Of a stretch of DNA of 18,732 nt, positions 1-5,388 are shown in pieces (positions within the stretch are counted from its first letter, which is position 1; the number at the start of each line of letters is the position of its first letter). The notes under the pieces were generated by a model that worked only from the letters and a program-made list of their open reading frames with translations, had not been told where the DNA came from and did no database searches. The translations under genes and the position numbers were made by a program. The DNA is from Bacteroidota bacterium (lineage in GTDB: Bacteria; Bacteroidota; Bacteroidia; NS11-12g; UBA955). The stretch lies in the NCBI GenBank assembly GCA_009918425.1, contig RGEC01000017.1, forward strand, positions 1 through 18,732, written 5' to 3'.

Positions 1-137
1 GAATATTGGTAACTTACAGCAGCGCCGGTGCAGTAAAAAGAGCACTTGTATCAGTAGGATTTCAGATAGAAAGACTGCAAGGACCACCGGGTAAAAAACA
101 TATGCTAAGAGGCACAAAATCTGCTTCCAATATTTAA
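1..137 (+). CDS. mnmD: Partial tRNA (5-methylaminomethyl-2-thiouridine) methyltransferase MnmD-like, C-terminus
   Basis: Only the last 44 residues are in the window; the reading frame begins at base 3 and ends with TAA at 135-137. The tail reads YSSAGAVKRALVSVGF, then IERLQGPPGKKHMLRGTK. This is the pattern of the C-terminal end of the MnmC/MnmD methyltransferase domain (Y-[CS]-[AS]-x-G-x-V-[KR]-R-x-L-x(2)-x-G-F, then a GPPGKxxMLRA tail). MnmD-type enzymes use S-adenosylmethionine to finish the mnm5 group on wobble uridine 34 of tRNA. The free-standing form is known where the fused oxidase domain of MnmC is absent; the stop directly after the tail agrees with a free-standing protein, but the N-terminal side lies outside the window. 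The identification rests on a short tail, so it is likely rather than certain. Confidence 0.7.
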   Translation, partial: ILVTYSSAGAVKRALVSVGFQIERLQGPPGKKHMLRGTKSASNI

Positions 138-159
138 CGGAATAATCCCCCTCTTTTAG

Positions 160-167
160 TAAGTTTG
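160..167 (+). promoter_or_regulatory. Bacteroidota -7 box (TAAGTTTG) directly before the FG-GAP gene
   Basis: TAAGTTTG followed by C matches the Bacteroidota primary sigma -7 consensus TAnnTTTG. I do not see a good TTG at the -33 position (about 138-140 is CGG), so this is a half-supported promoter. The box ends only 4 nt before the ATG at 172, so a transcript from it would be leaderless or nearly so. The gap from the upstream mnmD-like stop is only 34 bp, so read-through from that gene is also possible. Confidence 0.45.
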
Positions 168-171
168 CAGT

Positions 172-3100
172 ATGCGCTACTTTAAAGTCATTAGTGCCGG
201 GCTTCTGGTAACAAGTTCATTGTTTTTAAATGTTTCATGCAATAAAGGCGATGAAGAACAGGAAATCTTGTTTGAATTAACAAATCCTGAAGAAACGGGG
301 ATTACATTCGTTAATACAGTACCTGAAAACGACACACTCAACCAGTTTACGTATCATTATCTGTTCAATGGAAATGGGGTGGCTACCGGTGACTTGAATA
401 ATGATGGTTTGCCTGAAGTGATTTTTACCGGAAATGAAAAACCGGCTGCATTGTATCTCAACAAGGGCGATTTCAAATTTGAGGATATCACGGAAAAATC
501 AGGTTTAAAAACAGCCTACTGGATGAGCGGTGTAAGTCTAGCTGATGTTAACAATGACGGATTTCAGGATATCTATATCTGTCGTAGTGGACCTGATAAA
601 AACAAAGAGCGCAAAAGAAATCTGCTCTTCATAAATAATGGAAATCTCACCTTCACAGAAAAAGCTGCTGAATGGGGTGTTGATGATCCCGGCAATGCAA
701 CCTGTGCTACTTTTTTTGACATGGACAATGATGGTGATTTGGACATGTATTTAGGCAACCATGCTGACAGGTTTTTTGCGGATATAGCTACACCGTTTAC
801 CCCTGCCCTGCATCGCGATGAAAAAAGCCAGCAACATCTCTTCAGAAATGATGGTAAGAAGTTTACCGATGTTGCAGAAGAGGCCGGCGTAAATGCTATG
901 GGATACTGCCTCAGTGCCACAGCTGCAGATTTCAATAAGGATGGTTTTGTTGATTTATACGTTTGTAATGATTACCACGTTCCTGATTATTACTACATCA
1001 ACAATGGTGATGGCAGCTTTAAAAACCAGTTTAGTACTTACTTTAAACACAGCAGTGCAAACAGTATGGGCGCTGACGCTGCCGATTATAATAAAGATGG
1101 CTGGATGGATTTGTTTACTGTGGATATGCTTTCCGAAGACCCGCGAAGATTTGGTTTATTGGCCGGACCCAAAAAATACGATTTCTTTACTACAGCGCTT
1201 CGCAGTGGATACGGCTATCAATATATGCATAACAATTTGCAAACCAACTTTAAAGGTCATTTTGCTGATCTTGCATACCTAAACGGTGTTGCAAGAACAG
1301 ACTGGAGCTGGAGTCCGCTTTTTGCCGATTATGACAACGATGGAAATCAGGATTTGTTTATAACCAATGGCTATTACCGTGATGTAACCAACCTGGATTT
1401 CATGTTGTTTCAACAGCGAAAAGATCAACAACTTAAAAAGCCAATAAACATACTCAAAAGCGAACTTAAGAGAGAGCCTACGGTAAAAGAAATTGCTTCT
1501 AAACTGAATATTTCTGAAGCAGATGCTGAAAAAATGGCTTACAGTACGAGCATCAACCATAAGGAAATTCTGGAAAAATTGCCGTTTGAGAAGTTAACAA
1601 ACTATGCTTACAAAAACATGGGGGATTATACGTTCTCCAACGTTACCCAGCAGTGGGGCCTTGAAGAACCAACGCTTAGTTCCGGATCTACGTATGCCGA
1701 TTTGAATGGTGATGGTAAACTTGATCTGATAATCTGCAATCAAGGTGATGTTGCGCACGTTTACAAGAATATTGGCAGCGATAAGAATTATCTCAGGATT
1801 AAGTGTAAAGGTGGCAAAAAGAATAACCGCTGGGGTATTGGCTGCAAATTAATATCAGAGACGGACTCCGGTCAGCAAATCATAGAAATGCAGCAGTCCA
1901 GAGGCTACCAAAGTGCAACAGAACCGATTATTCATATTGGTCTCGGTGAGCAACCCTTGTTAAAAAAACTCACAATAATATGGCCCAATGGAGAGTTTCA
2001 GGTTTTGAATGATGTAAAGTCCAATCAGGTTCTGGAAGTTGATGAAAATAATGCATCAGGCAAATGGGATTATAGCATAAAGGAATCCTATACTTTTGAG
2101 GAAATAACCGGTGAAATTGGGCTCAACTTTACCCATAAGGAAGGTGATAATCCCGATTTCAAACGTGAGCCTCTTATTCCCCACCGTTATTCAATGCTGG
2201 GTCCGGGTAGTGCTACGGGTGATGTAAATGGAGACGGTCTCACAGATCTGTTAATCAGCAATGCAAGAGAAAGCAACGGTTCTATGCTTTACCTTCAAAC
2301 CAAAGATGGAAAACTAAGCCCTGCCCCATCTCAGCCCTGGAAATCCATGAACAATGTAGATGTATTGGGCTGTTTGATTTTTGATGCTGATGCTGATGGT
2401 GATAACGATATATACATGTCGGCAGGTGGCAGTGAATATGGTTTTCCAAACCCTGCCTATAAACACAGATTGTACTTTAATGATGGGAAAGGGAATTTCT
2501 CTGAAAAAACAGGTGCTTTGCCTGATCTTAATGCCAGTGGAGCATGTGTGGCCGCGGGTGACATTGATGGTGACGGAGATCTGGATTTATTTGTTGGTGG
2601 GCGTCTGAAACCGGGCAGTTTCCCCGATGTTAAATTGAGAAGCTACCTACTACAGAATAATAAAGGGGTTTATGTAGACGTAACTGAGTTTGCCGCACCG
2701 GATTTATACCAGCCGGGCATGGTCTGCGCTGCTATTTTCTGTGATTATAACAACGACAACAAAATGGACCTTGTTGTTTCAGGTGAGTGGATGCCGGTAG
2801 CCTTTCTGGCCAATAATGGCAGCAAACTCGTAAACCAGACCGGAGAAGCAGGCACTGTAGGTATTCCGGGGTGGTACAACTCTTTGATGGCTGTAGATAT
2901 TGATAATGACGAGGATCTTGATATTATTGCCGGCAATAAAGGTATGAACTCGTTTTTCCAGGCAACAGATGAAAACAACATAAAAATTTACTGGTCAGAC
3001 CTGGATCAGAGCGGAAATGTCGATTTTTGGCTCACCTACAGCAAAGACCGTAAAGAATATCCTGTGCACGAACTGGATGATATGGGTGCTGCATATCCCT

Positions 3101-3762
3101 TGTTTATGAAGAAAAGATTTACAACCTATGCTTCATTTGCAGGTAAAACGGCACAGGAAGTTTTTGGTGAGGATAACCTGAAGAAAAACAACATGAGGGC
3201 TTCTCAGTTCAACAGCCTGCTGCTGAGAAATAATGGTGGAAGCTTTGGAATAGAACCCCTTCCCCGTCTGGCCCAGTCAGGGCCAATTTGTGGCATAGCC
3301 GCTGCAGACGTAGATGGAAATGGATTTATGGATATTATTGGAATTGGCAATAACTACGCACCCAGGGTAGAATATGGAAGAGATGATGCTATGTCGGGTT
3401 TTGTGTTATTCAATAACGGTGGCAAAAACTTCACTTTCAGCCATGGTATAGACAATGGTTTTATTGTGGATGGCGATGCTAAATCTCTAGTCTGGATGGA
3501 TTTTCCGGGGAAATCGCTTTGTTTGGTTGCTACACAGAACAATAGTGTGGCAAAAGCTTTTAGACTAAGCAAAAATAACATGAAATTTATTGCATCACCC
3601 GCAAAAGCAGCCAGAGCCAAGGTTTTCTTGAAAAATGGCGGCACACGCGTAGAAAACCTTTCGCAGGGTTGGGGTTATTTATCAGCATCAAGGCCGGGCG
3701 TGTGGATGAATGAGCAGGTTAAATCTGTTCAGTTTCTGGATGTTTATGGCAATAAACTCTGA
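172..3762 (+). CDS. Large FG-GAP/VCBS-repeat lipoprotein with ASPIC/UnbV domain (CRTAC1-like)
   Basis: 1196 residues. The N-terminus is a signal peptide ending in a lipobox-like LNVSC (Cys23), so the protein is probably lipid-anchored in the periplasm or on the cell surface. The body is two blocks of FG-GAP repeats with Ca-binding D-x-[DN]-x-[DN]-G loops. Block 1 has them near residues 74-79, 125-130, 183-189, 253-258, 305-310, 386-391 and 510-515. An ASPIC/UnbV domain follows at about 540-625 (RWGIGCKL, SRGYQSATEP, HIGLG, IIWPNGE). Block 2, about 675-1110, holds DVNGDG, DADADGD, DIDGDGD, DYNNDN, DIDNDED and DVDGNG loops. Such repeats fold as beta-propellers, as in integrin alpha chains, and large ASPIC/UnbV proteins of this architecture are frequent in Bacteroidota. 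The ligand cannot be read from the sequence; binding of glycan, protein or adhesive surface are all possible. Residues 411-470 are a helix-prone, charged stretch between propeller repeats with an odd resemblance to sigma factor region 3 (see findings). The start ATG immediately precedes the signal peptide. Confidence 0.88.
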   Translation: MRYFKVISAGLLVTSSLFLNVSCNKGDEEQEILFELTNPEETGITFVNTVPENDTLNQFTYHYLFNGNGVATGDLNNDGLPEVIFTGNEKPAALYLNKGDFKFEDITEKSGLKTAYWMSGVSLADVNNDGFQDIYICRSGPDKNKERKRNLLFINNGNLTFTEKAAEWGVDDPGNATCATFFDMDNDGDLDMYLGNHADRFFADIATPFTPALHRDEKSQQHLFRNDGKKFTDVAEEAGVNAMGYCLSATAADFNKDGFVDLYVCNDYHVPDYYYINNGDGSFKNQFSTYFKHSSANSMGADAADYNKDGWMDLFTVDMLSEDPRRFGLLAGPKKYDFFTTALRSGYGYQYMHNNLQTNFKGHFADLAYLNGVARTDWSWSPLFADYDNDGNQDLFITNGYYRDVTNLDFMLFQQRKDQQLKKPINILKSELKREPTVKEIASKLNISEADAEKMAYSTSINHKEILEKLPFEKLTNYAYKNMGDYTFSNVTQQWGLEEPTLSSGSTYADLNGDGKLDLIICNQGDVAHVYKNIGSDKNYLRIKCKGGKKNNRWGIGCKLISETDSGQQIIEMQQSRGYQSATEPIIHIGLGEQPLLKKLTIIWPNGEFQVLNDVKSNQVLEVDENNASGKWDYSIKESYTFEEITGEIGLNFTHKEGDNPDFKREPLIPHRYSMLGPGSATGDVNGDGLTDLLISNARESNGSMLYLQTKDGKLSPAPSQPWKSMNNVDVLGCLIFDADADGDNDIYMSAGGSEYGFPNPAYKHRLYFNDGKGNFSEKTGALPDLNASGACVAAGDIDGDGDLDLFVGGRLKPGSFPDVKLRSYLLQNNKGVYVDVTEFAAPDLYQPGMVCAAIFCDYNNDNKMDLVVSGEWMPVAFLANNGSKLVNQTGEAGTVGIPGWYNSLMAVDIDNDEDLDIIAGNKGMNSFFQATDENNIKIYWSDLDQSGNVDFWLTYSKDRKEYPVHELDDMGAAYPLFMKKRFTTYASFAGKTAQEVFGEDNLKKNNMRASQFNSLLLRNNGGSFGIEPLPRLAQSGPICGIAAADVDGNGFMDIIGIGNNYAPRVEYGRDDAMSGFVLFNNGGKNFTFSHGIDNGFIVDGDAKSLVWMDFPGKSLCLVATQNNSVAKAFRLSKNNMKFIASPAKAARAKVFLKNGGTRVENLSQGWGYLSASRPGVWMNEQVKSVQFLDVYGNKL

Positions 3763-3763
3763 T

Positions 3764-3778
3764 GAATATTGAATATTC
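3764..3778. repeat. Perfect 7-bp-arm palindrome overlapping a -33 element
   Basis: GAATATT (3764-3770), central G, AATATTC (3772-3778). The arms are exact reverse complements with a single-base centre. It overlaps the TTG (3769-3771) that serves as -33 element of the promoter for the small basic protein gene, a typical place for a repressor operator. It is AT-rich and lacks a T-tract, so it does not look like a terminator for the upstream gene. Confidence 0.45.
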
Positions 3779-3798
3779 AAAATAAAGTAGTATATTTG
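3769..3798 (+). promoter_or_regulatory. Near-consensus Bacteroidota promoter for the small basic protein
   Basis: TTG at 3769-3771, 19-nt spacer, then TATATTTG at 3791-3798 followed by C. This matches the Bacteroidota housekeeping promoter (-33 TTTG / TAnnTTTG at -7) in sequence and spacing. Initiation a few bases after the box would give a leader of about 15 nt before the ATG at 3818. That leader is A-rich and has no Shine-Dalgarno sequence, as expected in this phylum. This is the best promoter in the window. Confidence 0.75.
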
Positions 3799-3817
3799 CA
3801 ATCCTAAAAAAACAGCC

Positions 3818-3967
3818 ATGGGAGTTACCAGACTTAAGCGCAAAGAAGCCAAAATCAGAGCCAGATCCAATCGCAGGGTGCAAACCATCAAGCGTCTTAA
3901 ATCCGTTGTATTGCTTGCCTCTCCTTTTAAAGGTGAATCAGGAATTATACTGGAAGATCAGGAATAA
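3818..3967 (+). CDS. Small, very basic conserved-type protein of unknown function (49 aa)
   Basis: A 49-residue protein starting MGVTRLKRKEAKIRARSNRR. The first 28 residues hold 12 Lys/Arg and one Glu; the tail (ESGIILEDQE) is acidic. No transmembrane segment, signal peptide or cysteine is visible. It is a strong gene candidate although short. A near-consensus promoter ends 19 nt upstream, and an intrinsic terminator begins 20 nt after the stop, so it is a self-contained monocistronic unit. I do not recognise a named family with certainty. The size, the basic N-terminal half and the stand-alone high-quality promoter resemble small ribosomal or ribosome/RNA-associated proteins or nucleoid proteins, but that is inference. 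The spacing to its neighbours argues against co-transcription with the FG-GAP gene. Confidence 0.72.
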   Translation: MGVTRLKRKEAKIRARSNRRVQTIKRLKSVVLLASPFKGESGIILEDQE

Positions 3968-3987
3968 AATTATAAATACAATTGATT

Positions 3988-4015
3988 AAAGCGATCCATA
4001 CGGGTCGCTTTTTTT
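3988..4015 (+). terminator. Intrinsic terminator after the small basic protein gene
   Basis: Stem 3988-3997 (AAAGCGATCC) pairs with 4002-4011 (GGGTCGCTTT) over ten positions, with one T-G wobble and a four-base loop ATAC. It runs into an uninterrupted T-tract ending at 4015. It closes the 3769-3967 unit and insulates the next gene. The mirror orientation has only three A's as a tract, so it is best read on the + strand. Confidence 0.9.
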
Positions 4016-4059
4016 ATGCTATATTCTAATTTCTATGCTGATTATACCTGATAAATTGC

Positions 4060-4067
4060 GAACTTTG
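4060..4067 (+). promoter_or_regulatory. Degenerate -7 box (GAACTTTG) before the haloperoxidase-like gene
   Basis: GAACTTTG keeps A and TTTG of the TAnnTTTG consensus but has G for the first T, and the expected -33 position carries CTG (4038-4040) rather than TTG. It is the only candidate between the terminator at 3988-4015 and the ATG at 4076. If used, the leader would be about 5 nt. Weak call. Confidence 0.3.
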
Positions 4068-4075
4068 TATTAGCT

Positions 4076-5386
4076 ATGAAATTTAATATTGCACTTTTAT
4101 CATTGGTATTTCTGGCCACGGCCTGTAGCAAAACCAAAACAGACAAGGTCATACTTAAACACGATATACTTACGGAATGTAATATAGCTATTCAAAATGC
4201 CGTAGTGGTAGACCGTATTCCCCCACCGGTTGCCAGCCGTCGTTATTACTATGCAGGTGTTGCAGCGTATGAATCGCTGGTTCCGTTTTCAAAAGATTTT
4301 ATTTCACTGGCCGGACAGTTAAAAGACCTTAAAAATTTACCCAAACCCGATACAAGCCAAGGCTATTGCCTCGACCTGGTGGCTTTGTGTGCACATACTT
4401 TCACGAGTCAGAAACTGGTTTTTCAGGAAGATAGCATTGCCAATTTCCGTATGAGAAAACTGGATTATTATCAGAAAAACCTGCCATCTTCTACCTATGA
4501 AAATTCAGTTGCCTATGGTGATTCTGTTGGTGCTGCCATTGTTAAATGGTCTAAAGGTGATCATTATCGCGAAACCAGGGGAACAGATTTTTACCTGGTT
4601 AAACATGAAGATGGAAAATGGGAACCTACCCTGCCGGAATTTGGTGATGCATTGGAGCCCAACTGGTTTAAATTAAGAACTGCTGCTGTACCTTCAGCTT
4701 CCGATATTAGTATACCGGCCCCAGAACCTTTTAGCAAAGACAAAAACAGTCGCTTTTACAAAATCACCAAACAGGTTTACGATCAGAGTAAAAACCAGGA
4801 CAGCTCTTTTTTGAATATAGCAAAATACTGGGATGACAACCCAAACTCTTCCATTCACTATGGGCATGCAACGATTGGTGTGCTACGCATTTCTCCTCCG
4901 GGTCATTGGTTAAGCATCTTCAGCCATGTTGCTAAACAGCAAAAATATGATTTGTTCAAATCTGCAGAAGGCATTGCAAGATTGAGTGCAGTGATTTATG
5001 ATGCATTTATCATTTGCTGGGATACCAAATACAAAACTGAGTATGTGAGACCTGAAACCGTTATCAGAAAACTTATTGATAGCAGCTGGACTCCGGCCAT
5101 ACAAACGCCTCCATTTCCGGAATATCCCAGTGCACACAGTGTCGTTAGCTCTTCATCTGCTGCCCTGCTTACTTCTATGTTTGGTGAATATGCTTTTACT
5201 GACAGTACTCAGATGGAGTTCGGGCTTGGAGCCAGAAGTTTTAAAAACTTCCGCGAAGCTGCCAATGAGGCCTGTATGAGTCGCTTGTATGGCGGTATTC
5301 ACTTTATTGATGGTATAGAAAAAGGTAAAATGATGGGCAATATGCTGGGTGAATATCACCTAAAACATATTAAAACCAGAAAATAA
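4076..5386 (+). CDS. Vanadium-dependent haloperoxidase/PAP2-superfamily lipoprotein
   Basis: 436 residues. The N-terminus MKFNIALLSLVFLATAC carries a lipobox with Cys17, so it is a predicted lipoprotein outside the cytoplasm. The three blocks of the vanadium haloperoxidase/acid phosphatase active site are present in order: Lys318-x6-Arg325-Pro326 (K..TEYVRP), Pro351-Ser352-Ala353-His354 (the PSGH block with Ala for Gly), and Ser402-Arg403-x5-His409 (SRLYGGIH). In the family these residues bind vanadate or phosphate, and the last His bonds to it. Members are either haloperoxidases or phosphatases, and the sequence alone does not separate the two. Length and the long all-helical N-terminal half fit the bacterial vanadium haloperoxidase-like group rather than short PAP2 membrane phosphatases, since no multiple membrane helices are seen. 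It is monocistronic between the 3988-4015 terminator and the convergent valS, whose stop lies 2 bp away. Confidence 0.85.
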   Translation: MKFNIALLSLVFLATACSKTKTDKVILKHDILTECNIAIQNAVVVDRIPPPVASRRYYYAGVAAYESLVPFSKDFISLAGQLKDLKNLPKPDTSQGYCLDLVALCAHTFTSQKLVFQEDSIANFRMRKLDYYQKNLPSSTYENSVAYGDSVGAAIVKWSKGDHYRETRGTDFYLVKHEDGKWEPTLPEFGDALEPNWFKLRTAAVPSASDISIPAPEPFSKDKNSRFYKITKQVYDQSKNQDSSFLNIAKYWDDNPNSSIHYGHATIGVLRISPPGHWLSIFSHVAKQQKYDLFKSAEGIARLSAVIYDAFIICWDTKYKTEYVRPETVIRKLIDSSWTPAIQTPPFPEYPSAHSVVSSSSAALLTSMFGEYAFTDSTQMEFGLGARSFKNFREAANEACMSRLYGGIHFIDGIEKGKMMGNMLGEYHLKHIKTRK

Positions 5387-5388
5387 CC

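Noticed and set aside
573..935. Long antisense ORFs across the FG-GAP gene, valS and the act genes
   Set aside because: They lie wholly inside strongly identified genes, show no domain pattern, and follow from the codon composition of the sense strand.
172..3762. Repeated GATGG/AATGATGG-type DNA motifs as a DNA repeat array
   Set aside because: They encode the D-x-[DN]-x-[DN]-G loops of FG-GAP repeats; spacing is irregular and set by the protein.
3764..3790. The palindrome after the FG-GAP gene as its terminator
   Set aside because: The stem is AT-only except one G-C pair, the loop is one base, and no T-tract follows.
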